Source: Ruegeria atlantica
Lineage (GTDB): Bacteria > Pseudomonadota > Alphaproteobacteria > Rhodobacterales > Rhodobacteraceae
Reading direction: 5' to 3'
NCBI RefSeq assembly: GCF_013032505.1
Contig: NZ_WQCG01000002.1
Location: forward strand, 248,001-312,000
Length of the DNA: 64,000 nucleotides
In this document: one piece after another, positions 56,551 through 64,000 of the stretch
How positions within the stretch are numbered: the first letter of the stretch is position 1
Layout: each line of letters opens with the position of its first letter
The notes under the pieces: generated by a model
The model's database searches: none
Told to the model about the DNA's origin: nothing
What the model saw: only the letters and a program-made list of their open reading frames with translations
Program-made: the position numbers and the translations under genes

Positions 56551-57699
56551 ATGAGCGATATTGCAGGAACCAAACCCGCCCTTCGCTGGGTCGTCCATGC
56601 CTCGGTATTCTTTTTGGTGGTGTTGTGGGTTGTGCCAACTCTGGGTCTTTTGATCTCGTCCTTCCGGACAGCTGATCAGATCGCAACCAGCGGCTGGTGG
56701 CGGTCGCTGTTTCCGTCCGAGCAGAACCTGACACTGCGCAGTGCTGCCCCCGAAACCCAGGTTCTGGAAAGCGGGATGTACGTGATTGACGGCAATCTGT
56801 TTGACGAAGGAACTAAAGCGACAATCTCAAAATGGGGAATCAGCTCTCGCGCGATTGATGCCTTTGCCCCCGGCGAAACGGCTGAGCTGCGAAAGGGCGG
56901 TACAATCACAGTAGATGCCACAGGAAATTACCGCATGGAGAACTCGGACGAGTTCACCGGCAGCCGCGGATCGCGGGTTTTTGTAACTGCAGAATTGCCG
57001 CCTGAGTTTACCTTAGACAACTATCACAAGGTTCTTCTGGCAGAAGACAGCACCGACAGTATGGGACGCGCGTTTTTCAACACGCTGACCGTGACGATAC
57101 CGGCAACAATCATTCCAATTCTCGTGGCGGCTTTTGCGGCCTACGCGCTGGCCTGGATGGATTTCCCCGGACGCGCGTTGCTTATTGCGGCTGTCGTTGG
57201 CCTGCTTGTTGTCCCGCTGCAACTGGCACTGATCCCGTTGCTTAAATTCCACCTGAATATTGGCATTGGCAAAGGGTATCTGGGCGTCTGGATGGCGCAT
57301 ACCGGTTTCGGGATGCCGCTGGCGATTTACCTTTTACGAAACTACATGGCCGGCCTGCCACGGGACCTTATCGAAAACGCGCGGGTCGATGGGGCGACTG
57401 AGTTCCAGATATTCACCAAACTGATCCTGCCGCTCAGCTTTCCCGCCTTGGCATCTTTTGCAATCTTTCAGTTCCTTTGGACATGGAACGACCTGCTGGT
57501 TGCCAAGGTGTTCCTGATCGACGCGTCGGGGCAAACCACGGTCATGACCAACCGTATCGTCGAGCTTTTGGGCACGCGCGGTGGCAACTGGGAAATCCTT
57601 GCCACAGCGGCCTTTGTTTCGATCATCGTCCCGCTGATCGTCTTTTTCGCAATGCAAAAATATCTGGTCCGCGGTCTGTTGGCCGGTTCCGTTAAGTAG
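56551..57699 (+). CDS. aglG: Alpha-glucoside ABC permease AglG
   Basis: 382 residues from the ATG at 56551, four bases after the aglF stop. MalG-type permease with a long periplasmic domain between the first and second membrane segments (about 45-165) as in MalG/AglG proteins, and the EAA-like loop (ENARVDGATEFQIFTKLILP near 275). Confidence 0.87.
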   Translation: MSDIAGTKPALRWVVHASVFFLVVLWVVPTLGLLISSFRTADQIATSGWWRSLFPSEQNLTLRSAAPETQVLESGMYVIDGNLFDEGTKATISKWGISSRAIDAFAPGETAELRKGGTITVDATGNYRMENSDEFTGSRGSRVFVTAELPPEFTLDNYHKVLLAEDSTDSMGRAFFNTLTVTIPATIIPILVAAFAAYALAWMDFPGRALLIAAVVGLLVVPLQLALIPLLKFHLNIGIGKGYLGVWMAHTGFGMPLAIYLLRNYMAGLPRDLIENARVDGATEFQIFTKLILPLSFPALASFAIFQFLWTWNDLLVAKVFLIDASGQTTVMTNRIVELLGTRGGNWEILATAAFVSIIVPLIVFFAMQKYLVRGLLAGSVK

Positions 57700-57708
57700 A
57701 GGCGTCTG

Positions 57709-59364
57709 ATGAACGTGCAGAACACCGTAGAACTACATAAAGCAACCAAAGCGTCCGCCGATTGGTGGCGGGGCGGAGTGATTTACCAGATCTATCCGCG
57801 CAGCTTTCAAGACAGCAACGGCGACGGGATTGGTGATCTTAAAGGGATCACCCAACGGTTAGGTTATATCGCGTCGCTTGGCGTCGATGCCATCTGGATC
57901 TCGCCCTTCTTCAAATCACCGATGAAAGACTTCGGATACGACGTCAGCGACTATCGTGATGTCGATCCGATGTTCGGCAAAATGGAAGATTTCAAAGGCC
58001 TATTGGAGCAGGCACATTCAATTGGTCTGAAGGTGATGATTGACCTTGTGTTGTCACACACGTCGGATCAGCATCCTTGGTTCAAGGAAAGCCGGTCTAG
58101 CCGTGAGAATGCCAAGTCTGACTGGTACGTTTGGGCTGACCCAAAGCCTGACGGAACGCCACCAAACAATTGGCTTTCTATCTTTGGTGGTTCTGCGTGG
58201 CAATGGGATTCCCGGCGCCTGCAGTATTACCTGCACAACTTTTTGACGTCCCAACCGGACCTGAACTTCCATTGCCCAGACGTGCAGGATGCATTGCTGG
58301 ACGTTGCACGGTTCTGGCTGGACATGGGTGTGGATGGTTTTCGCCTGGACACGATAAACTTCTACTTCCACGACAAGCAACTGCGCGACAATCCTGGCCT
58401 GCCAATGGATCATCGAAATGCTTCCATTGCGCCGATGGTGAACCCCTATAACCATCAGGATCACCTTTTCTCCAAAAGCCAGCCGGAAAACATCGCCTTC
58501 CTCGAGCGTTTGCGTGCCCTTACGGACGAATATGAAGGTCGCGCTTGCCTTGGCGAGGTCGGCGACGCGCAACGCGGTCTCGAGATCATGGGGGCATACA
58601 CCTCGGGCGATAAACGCATGCATATGTGCTATGCGTTTGAGTTTTTGGAAAAGCGCGCCCTGACTGCCGCTTATGCCAAACAGGTGTTTGATCAGTTGGA
58701 AGACAAGGCCGGAGACGCTTGGCCTTGTTGGGCATTCTCGAACCACGATGTCCAGCGCCACGCGACACGGTGGGCGTTGGACGATGCGGCCATCCGTCAG
58801 CACGCGGTTCTCATGATGTGTCTGCGCGGATCGGCTTGCCTGTATCAGGGCGAAGAACTTGGTTTGCCCGAGGCGGACGTGCCATTTGAACATCTACAAG
58901 ACCCTTACGGCATCGAATTCTGGCCGGAATTCAAGGGTCGCGATGGTTGTCGTACCCCGATGGTATGGGCGGCGCAGGACGAACAGTCGGGTTTCAGTAC
59001 CGGTGCCCCCTGGCTGCCCGTCAGCCAAATTCAGGCCGAGCGTGCAGTAGACAGGTTAGAGCAAGACCCAAACTCCATGCTGCAACATTATCGCCGCGCA
59101 ATTGCGCTGCGCCACGCGCATTCCGCACTAATGTCTGGCCAGCAGCGCGACATGGCACAGTCCGGTCCAATCCTGACCTTCCTGCGTGAAGACGGTGCCG
59201 AACAGATCTTCTGCGCTTTCAATCTGGGATCTGACAGAACAGAAGTCACACTGCCTGACGGTAACTGGCAATTTATCGGGCAAGAACTGGGCGGCGTCGA
59301 AGGGGCGGGGACAATGGCCCTCGGCGCGGCTCAATTCTGTTTGATGATGCGGGAAAAGGAGTAA
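57709..59364 (+). CDS. aglA: GH13 alpha-glucosidase AglA
   Basis: 551 residues of the alpha-amylase family, oligo-1,6-glucosidase/trehalose-type subgroup. Nucleophile Asp214 in GFRLDTINF, acid/base Glu283 in LGEVGD, and stabiliser Asp347 in FSNHDVQR. Cytoplasmic (no signal peptide), so it hydrolyses imported alpha-glucosides; the glucose would go to the glucokinase domain of the divergent operon. Confidence 0.9.
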   Translation: MNVQNTVELHKATKASADWWRGGVIYQIYPRSFQDSNGDGIGDLKGITQRLGYIASLGVDAIWISPFFKSPMKDFGYDVSDYRDVDPMFGKMEDFKGLLEQAHSIGLKVMIDLVLSHTSDQHPWFKESRSSRENAKSDWYVWADPKPDGTPPNNWLSIFGGSAWQWDSRRLQYYLHNFLTSQPDLNFHCPDVQDALLDVARFWLDMGVDGFRLDTINFYFHDKQLRDNPGLPMDHRNASIAPMVNPYNHQDHLFSKSQPENIAFLERLRALTDEYEGRACLGEVGDAQRGLEIMGAYTSGDKRMHMCYAFEFLEKRALTAAYAKQVFDQLEDKAGDAWPCWAFSNHDVQRHATRWALDDAAIRQHAVLMMCLRGSACLYQGEELGLPEADVPFEHLQDPYGIEFWPEFKGRDGCRTPMVWAAQDEQSGFSTGAPWLPVSQIQAERAVDRLEQDPNSMLQHYRRAIALRHAHSALMSGQQRDMAQSGPILTFLREDGAEQIFCAFNLGSDRTEVTLPDGNWQFIGQELGGVEGAGTMALGAAQFCLMMREKE

Positions 59365-59367
59365 GCC

Positions 59368-60450
59368 ATGTCGGAACTCAATCTTACGGACGTGGCAAAG
59401 ACATATGGCAGCGTCGATGTCTTAAAAAACATCAACCTGGACATAGAGCGCGGCGAACTTATCGTCTTTGTCGGGCCCTCTGGCTGTGGCAAATCTACTT
59501 TGCTGCGTATGATTGCAGGACTTGAAAAGATCTCGGGCGGAACGCTTGAAATCGAAGGCCAGGTAATGAACGACGTGCCACCTGCGCAGCGGGGCATTGC
59601 GATGGTCTTCCAAAGCTATGCCCTGTACCCGCATATGACCGTGCGCGAGAATATGGCCTTTGCTTTGAAGATCGCCAAAATGCCGGCTGACGAGGTTGAC
59701 GCAGCCGTTGAACGCGCCGCGAGCATCCTACAGCTTGAGCCGTTTCTGGACCGGCTTCCAAAAGCCCTTTCCGGTGGTCAGCGTCAGCGGGTAGCAATCG
59801 GTCGAGCCATCGTGCGCGACCCGAAGGTTTATCTGTTTGATGAACCGCTCTCCAATCTTGATGCGGCACTGCGCGTTGCGACTCGCATTGAAATCGCGCG
59901 CCTGAAAGAGGCAATGCCCGACAGCACGATGGTCTATGTGACCCACGATCAAGTCGAGGCGATGACACTGGCCAGCAGGATAGTCGTTCTGGCCAATAAA
60001 GGGATCGCGCAGGTCGGCACCCCGCTTGAGCTTTACGAAACGCCCGACAATGAGTTTGTCGCACAGTTCATCGGTTCGCCTGCAATGAACCTCCTGCCGG
60101 GAGTCATCACGCAGACTGGTGAACACACAGTCATAAAGCTTGATGGCGGAGGGACCGCAGTATCCAGCATCCGGACCGATTTAACGGATGAAGGTAAGCA
60201 GGTGAATATCGGTGTGCGCCCCGAAGATTTTTACCCGGTTGAAAGCAACCCGATTATGGAAGGTATTGTGGATTTTACCGAGGCACTCGGAGAGGTCACA
60301 CTGCTGTATTTTGCCGCCAATGACGGCGAGGACGCTACAATCGCAAAACTACCCGGAGTCCAAAAAAACATGCGGGGCCAAACGGTTGCTGTTTCAGCGG
60401 ATCCCGGCAAGGTGCACCTGTTTCACCAGGGGCTGTCTATAAGAAAATAA
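59368..60450 (+). CDS. aglK: Alpha-glucoside ABC ATP-binding protein (UgpC/MsmK type)
   Basis: 360 residues. Walker A GPSGCGKST near 37, Q-loop YALYPHMTV, signature LSGGQRQRV near 135, Walker B VYLFDEP. A C-terminal TOBE/regulatory domain (about 240-360) is present. Starts three bases after aglA stop. Confidence 0.9.
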   Translation: MSELNLTDVAKTYGSVDVLKNINLDIERGELIVFVGPSGCGKSTLLRMIAGLEKISGGTLEIEGQVMNDVPPAQRGIAMVFQSYALYPHMTVRENMAFALKIAKMPADEVDAAVERAASILQLEPFLDRLPKALSGGQRQRVAIGRAIVRDPKVYLFDEPLSNLDAALRVATRIEIARLKEAMPDSTMVYVTHDQVEAMTLASRIVVLANKGIAQVGTPLELYETPDNEFVAQFIGSPAMNLLPGVITQTGEHTVIKLDGGGTAVSSIRTDLTDEGKQVNIGVRPEDFYPVESNPIMEGIVDFTEALGEVTLLYFAANDGEDATIAKLPGVQKNMRGQTVAVSADPGKVHLFHQGLSIRK

Positions 60451-60877
60451 CTGTGGCTTGTGACCAGTGATTCAAAAAATCGTGCGGATCCGTTCGCGGA
60501 TGCGTGACAGCCCCCTGTCCAAAATCATCCCGAAAAATAGTGCGGGCTAGGCAAGTGTTCTCAACGAGCCAATCGTTGGGCGTTGGCGTCGTAGGGCGCG
60601 CAATGTAACGTTTCCGTTTCTTAACTGAGGCCTGAAACTCAGTCCCTGCCTCGGCTGGCACCTGTGACGGTTTCTTACGAAACGGTGCCATTGGCGGCTA
60701 TTTTGTTATCAAAACGCCACTAGCGGCCAAGGGGATAACTAACCATATTTGCAGGATTAATCTGCGGTCCGGACATACGAATTTTCTACTCTGTCACTTT
60801 TGGCCTGACAACGCCCCCGCAAAGTTCTAGCGTGGCACCCATAATAACAAACAGTCCAATAACGGGAGAACCAAAAT
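60451..60877. other. 427-base gap upstream of the polyamine importer, with a run of inverted repeats
   Basis: No gene is supported. Between 60624 and 60719 there are three consecutive inverted repeats (separate entry). Downstream it is AT-richer and should contain the promoter of the importer; ACGGGAGA precedes the ATG at 60878. Confidence 0.5.
60624..60719. repeat. Three consecutive hairpins, possible structured RNA
   Basis: Hairpin 1: ACTGAG (60624-60629) and CTCAGT (60638-60643). Hairpin 2: TGGCACC (60656-60662), a seven-base one-sided bulge, GTTTC, loop TTAC, GAAAC, GGTGCCA (to 60690). Hairpin 3: TGGCG (60692-60696), bulge GCTA, TTTTG, loop TTAT, CAAAA, CGCCA (to 60719). The GCTA bulge could pair with TAGC at 60721-60724. 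Not a riboswitch class I recognise. Confidence 0.45.
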
Positions 60878-62002
60878 ATGGCTGAACGGAATACACTTTC
60901 CAGACGCTCGGTCCTGAAAGGTGCAGGCGCGGCTGCTCTGGCAGCACCACTTTATAGCAAAAGCGCGCTGGCCTCTTCGGGTGAAATCAACATTCTGATG
61001 TGGTCGGACTATCTGCCGCCTGCTTTCTTGCAAGAGTTTGAAACTCTGACCGGAATCAAAGTTAACTATACCGGCATCGGGTCGAACGAAGAAATCATCA
61101 ACAAGATGAAGGCCACCAAGGGCCAAGGATTCGACATCGTATCGCCGACGAATAACCGGTCGTTGCAGTGGGAACCGCTGGAACTGTTGCAGCCTTTCGA
61201 CATGAACAAGGTTCCGATTGATCTGGTGAACCCTGCGATGGCACAGATTGGCACCGATGCCTGGAACTTTAGTGACAGTGGCGTGCATTGGCTGCCGCAT
61301 ATCTGGGGCACCGAAGGTATTGCCTATCGCACGGACCTGTGGCTGCCCGAAGGCGACGCCCCGTCATACGGGGATGTCTGGTCGGAAGAGAACGCGGGCA
61401 AAACCATGGGCCGCGCGCATTCGATGATGCTGGGTGCTGGCCTTTATATGGAGCGCTCCGGTGAAATGGAGCCGGGTTCTGTTTGGGCCGCATACGGCGA
61501 CGAAGACACCATGCGCAAGGTTTGGGGCCAGATCACCGACTGGTGCATCGAACGCAAAAACCGGATCAAGCTGATCTGGAATGACGCTGACACCCAGAAG
61601 AACGGCTTGCTGAACGAAGGTGTGGTCGTCGGCCAGACCTGGGACGGTCCGCCTCTGGCGCTGAAATCGGCCGGTGAGCCGGTGCATTATCAGGCACCGG
61701 TTGAGGGCGCGATGGCATGGGTTGACGGTATGTCGATGCCGTCTGGTGCCGCAAATATCGATCAGGTCTATGCCTTTATCGATTTTGCCTATCAGGCAAA
61801 ACCGGCCGGTGTGGCGATCGACAGCCACGGCTATAACTCACCGGTTCTCGGTGCTGACCAGTATTCCGGCGATACCTACAAGAAGAACTTTGCCGAAGCC
61901 TATCCGGGCGACTCGCTGGCAAATCTGAACCCGTGGCCTGCTGAGGCTCCGTGGTATGCCGAAACCCGGACTGAGTTCGTCAACAAGTTCAAAAGCGCCT
62001 GA
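60878..62002 (+). CDS. Polyamine-type ABC transporter substrate-binding protein
   Basis: 374 residues with a Tat-like signal (LSRRSVLKGAGAAALAAPL) and a PotD-type fold: INILMWSDYLPPAFLQEFE, GFDIVSPTNNRS. Probably binds spermidine, putrescine or a related amine in the periplasm. First gene of an importer operon that runs out of the window. Confidence 0.85.
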   Translation: MAERNTLSRRSVLKGAGAAALAAPLYSKSALASSGEINILMWSDYLPPAFLQEFETLTGIKVNYTGIGSNEEIINKMKATKGQGFDIVSPTNNRSLQWEPLELLQPFDMNKVPIDLVNPAMAQIGTDAWNFSDSGVHWLPHIWGTEGIAYRTDLWLPEGDAPSYGDVWSEENAGKTMGRAHSMMLGAGLYMERSGEMEPGSVWAAYGDEDTMRKVWGQITDWCIERKNRIKLIWNDADTQKNGLLNEGVVVGQTWDGPPLALKSAGEPVHYQAPVEGAMAWVDGMSMPSGAANIDQVYAFIDFAYQAKPAGVAIDSHGYNSPVLGADQYSGDTYKKNFAEAYPGDSLANLNPWPAEAPWYAETRTEFVNKFKSA

Positions 62003-62017
62003 TCGCTTCGCAACCCT

Positions 62018-62041
62018 GCCCTCCGCCAATGCGCGGAGGGC
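62018..62041 (+). repeat. Intercistronic hairpin after the polyamine binding-protein gene
   Basis: Perfect nine-base arms (62018-62026 and 62033-62041) with a six-base loop, 15 bases after the stop and 80 before the ATPase start; no T run. Confidence 0.55.
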
Positions 62042-62120
62042 AATGAACCCGCACGCCTTGACCGCGTGACGGATGCATTTTCGGCGCGTTGGGGAACTGC
62101 GCCAAACGGAGATAACAAAA

Positions 62121-63233
62121 ATGAGTGCAGGGGTCGGTGTAGATCTGGAAAACCTGTGGATCCGTTTCGGTGATTTTGTCGCCGTGAGGGATGCAAACGT
62201 GAACATCAACGGGGGCGACTTCTTTTCGTTTCTGGGCCCCTCGGGCTGCGGCAAGACCACGATCCTGCGCGCGGTATCCGGGTTTTTGGACCCCAGCGAA
62301 GGGCGGGTTCTGATCGGTGGCAAGGATATGCGAGGCATCGGCCCGAACAAGCGTCCAACCGCCCTTATATTCCAAAACCTTGCTTTGTTCCCGCTGATGA
62401 AAGTGTGGGAAAACATCACCTTCTCGATGGAAATTAAAGGAGCCAGTGCTGCTCAACGCCGCAAGCGGGCAGATGAGCTTCTGGACATGATCGCCTTACC
62501 TGGGCAGGGCGACAAACTGCCCAGCGAGCTTTCGGGTGGTCAACGTCAGCGTGTCGCCATCGCCCGCGCCCTTTGTGCGGAACCGGATGTTCTGCTTTTG
62601 GACGAACCGCTTTCAGCGCTGGATTTGAAACTGCGCCAGCACATGCGAACCGAGTTGCGCGAAATTCAACAGCGGGTTGGCATCACCTTTATCTACATCA
62701 CCCACGACCAGGGTGAGGCGCTGACTATGTCGGACAACATCGCCGTCATGCGGGCCGGGGTGATTGACCAAATCGCGGATGGCAAGACCATCTACAACGA
62801 CCCAAACACCGCTTTTGCGGCCTCGTTTGTAGGCGAAAACAACGTGTTCCGCGGCAAAATTAAACAAGTTATGGGCAGCGAAGCGCTGATCGCGACCAAC
62901 CGCTCCGGTGATTTGGTTGCTCGCATCTCGACAGCCAACCAGGGCAAGCTGAAAGAAGGCGATGACGCCATGATGTTCATCCGCCCCGAAGCGTTCGCGA
63001 TCGCTGCTGATGGTGCGTCCGGCGATCACTTTGTCACAGCACGTGTGAACCACGAGGAATTCGAAGGTAACGTCTTTAACATCTTCACCGAAGGCGACGG
63101 CGGCAAAGAAATCAAAGTGTCTTTGCCAAACCTCGGACAATCCTTCGAAGACCACACAGGCCAGAACATCACGCTGGAGTACGAGACCCGCAACGCGGTT
63201 CTGGTTCCGGCTGGTGAATTGGCCGCGGAATAA
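62121..63233 (+). CDS. Polyamine-type ABC transporter ATP-binding protein (PotA-like)
   Basis: 370 residues from the ATG at 62121 (ACGGAGATAAC upstream; open frame to 62073). Walker A GPSGCGKTT near 38, signature LSGGQRQRV near 138, Walker B VLLLDEP, and a C-terminal TOBE_2 domain (about 280-365). It powers the permease that follows 11 bases later. Confidence 0.88.
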   Translation: MSAGVGVDLENLWIRFGDFVAVRDANVNINGGDFFSFLGPSGCGKTTILRAVSGFLDPSEGRVLIGGKDMRGIGPNKRPTALIFQNLALFPLMKVWENITFSMEIKGASAAQRRKRADELLDMIALPGQGDKLPSELSGGQRQRVAIARALCAEPDVLLLDEPLSALDLKLRQHMRTELREIQQRVGITFIYITHDQGEALTMSDNIAVMRAGVIDQIADGKTIYNDPNTAFAASFVGENNVFRGKIKQVMGSEALIATNRSGDLVARISTANQGKLKEGDDAMMFIRPEAFAIAADGASGDHFVTARVNHEEFEGNVFNIFTEGDGGKEIKVSLPNLGQSFEDHTGQNITLEYETRNAVLVPAGELAAE

Positions 63234-63244
63234 GGGGGCCAGAC

Positions 63245-64000
63245 ATGCCAGGCTTCCTGAAAGACTTCTTCAACCGAAACGGCATCGGCATGGGGACGGC
63301 GATACTGGGTCTTGTCCTGTTTTGGACCATCGGCCTGATCATCCTGCCTCAGCTGTCGATGCTGGACTTTTCCTTCCGTCCGAACCTGCCGCCGCCCGAG
63401 ATCGGGGGTCCAAAAGACGTCTATACGCTGGAGAACTACAAGTACCTGATCTATGGCCCCGAGGGCGGGAGTCAGTCCTATAACGCCGTCGACCTTCGGG
63501 TCTTTTTCCGAACACTGCTGGCCGCGGTTTGTGTAACGATTTTCAACCTGATCCTCTGTTACCCGATCGCCTACTACCTGGGTCAGTCCAAAGGCAGCCA
63601 CATTCGCATCTTCGCGATCATGCTGATCATCCCTTACTGGATCAACGAGATCTTGCGTGCCTTTGCACTGCGGATCATCTTTGGTGAGACCGGTGTTTTG
63701 AATACCCTGTTCATGGGGCTGGGCATCTGGGACACACCGTTTGACTTCATCCGCAACGACATCGCGCTCTATGCGGGTCTGGGCTATGCCTACATCCTGC
63801 TAATGATCTTCCCGATGTACAACGTGATCGAAAGTCTGGATGGAAACCAGATCGAGGCCGCGCGTGATCTTGGTGCGCCCTGGTGGCGGATTCACTGGCG
63901 TGTGGTCATCCCCTACGCCAAGCCAGGCATCAGTTCGGGCTGTACCATGGTGTTCATGCTGAGCGCCGGAGCGCTGGCCGCGCCGCAGATTCTGGGCGGG
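63245..64000 (+). CDS. Polyamine-type ABC permease (PotB-like), cut by the window end
   Basis: 252 codons are visible from the ATG at 63245 (AAGGGGGCC upstream); no stop before the edge. An N-terminal membrane segment (about 18-40), a periplasmic part, then four further segments and the start of the EAA loop (EAARDLGAPWWRIHWRVVIP near 203). First permease of the PotABCD-type importer; the second is presumably outside the window. Confidence 0.86.
   Translation, partial: MPGFLKDFFNRNGIGMGTAILGLVLFWTIGLIILPQLSMLDFSFRPNLPPPEIGGPKDVYTLENYKYLIYGPEGGSQSYNAVDLRVFFRTLLAAVCVTIFNLILCYPIAYYLGQSKGSHIRIFAIMLIIPYWINEILRAFALRIIFGETGVLNTLFMGLGIWDTPFDFIRNDIALYAGLGYAYILLMIFPMYNVIESLDGNQIEAARDLGAPWWRIHWRVVIPYAKPGISSGCTMVFMLSAGALAAPQILGG

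Noticed and set aside
60451..60700. Leftward frame of 84 codons after aglK
   Set aside because: No ribosome binding site, overlaps the hairpin cluster and the aglK end, and resembles nothing known to me.

Overview
The window looks like a stretch of a marine alphaproteobacterial chromosome or large plasmid, most likely from the roseobacter group of the Rhodobacteraceae. This rests on gene content and order: a napFDAGHBC operon with a probable FnrL-type site, an aglEFGAK alpha-glucoside operon, a cobalamin riboswitch with a BtuFCD-like transporter and a DUF1636 protein, a MaoC-Pta/AckA pair, and several Tat-exported binding proteins. Coding density is high, starts overlap in ATGA or similar arrangements, and base composition is moderately GC-rich. 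I saw no rRNA or tRNA genes, CRISPR array, insertion sequence or prophage.

Region 1 (1-30.5 kb) is a large catabolic locus with no firm substrate. A leftward operon (7183 to 13) encodes a FAD subunit, a fused [2Fe-2S]/molybdopterin hydroxylase, a 6-hydroxynicotinate reductase-like Fe-S protein, an ApbE-like UPF0280 protein and two tandem DUF1185 proteins. Divergent from it is a complete branched-chain-amino-acid-type ABC importer (7563-12582). Next come an aryl/coniferyl-type aldehyde dehydrogenase, a flavin reductase, an acyl-CoA ligase, two Rieske oxygenases, an FNR/[2Fe-2S] reductase, an orphan ABC membrane domain, LysR and TetR regulators, a DUF1800/DUF1501 secreted pair, a DUF2141 protein, a GPH-type symporter and a FadL-like porin. 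Two palindromes tie it together. AGTGATCGWTCACT occurs at four promoters: the importer, the flavin reductase, the first Rieske gene and the symporter. TGTCA-N4-TGACA occurs at both Rieske promoters and, in imperfect form, at the promoter of the intact TetR gene. A second, paralogous TetR gene is broken by an amber codon. My working inference is uptake, N-demethylation or hydroxylation, and partial ring reduction of a (methylated) N-heterocycle of the nicotinate, trigonelline or homarine type.

Region 2 (30.5-45.3 kb) holds a TetR gene, a small frameshifted secreted-protein gene, a haem-containing fatty-acid cis/trans isomerase, the periplasmic nitrate reductase operon napFDAGHBC, and a vitamin B12 uptake operon (DUF1636, ATPase, binding protein, permease) headed by a clear leftward cobalamin riboswitch.

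Region 3 (45.5-60.5 kb) starts with a MaoC-Pta fusion and acetate kinase, then two small membrane proteins, then a carbohydrate island. Leftward, a LacI regulator is followed by a GH1 beta-glucosidase fused in frame to glucokinase, a PfkB sugar kinase and a D-lyxose/mannose isomerase. Rightward is aglEFGAK for alpha-glucoside import and hydrolysis. A perfect palindrome CAAAGCGCTTTG just after the agl promoter, with a near copy in the LacI leader, is the likely operator.

Region 4 (60.5 kb to the end) is a polyamine-type ABC importer (binding protein, ATPase, first permease cut by the window edge). It is preceded by a 427-base gap that contains three consecutive inverted repeats.
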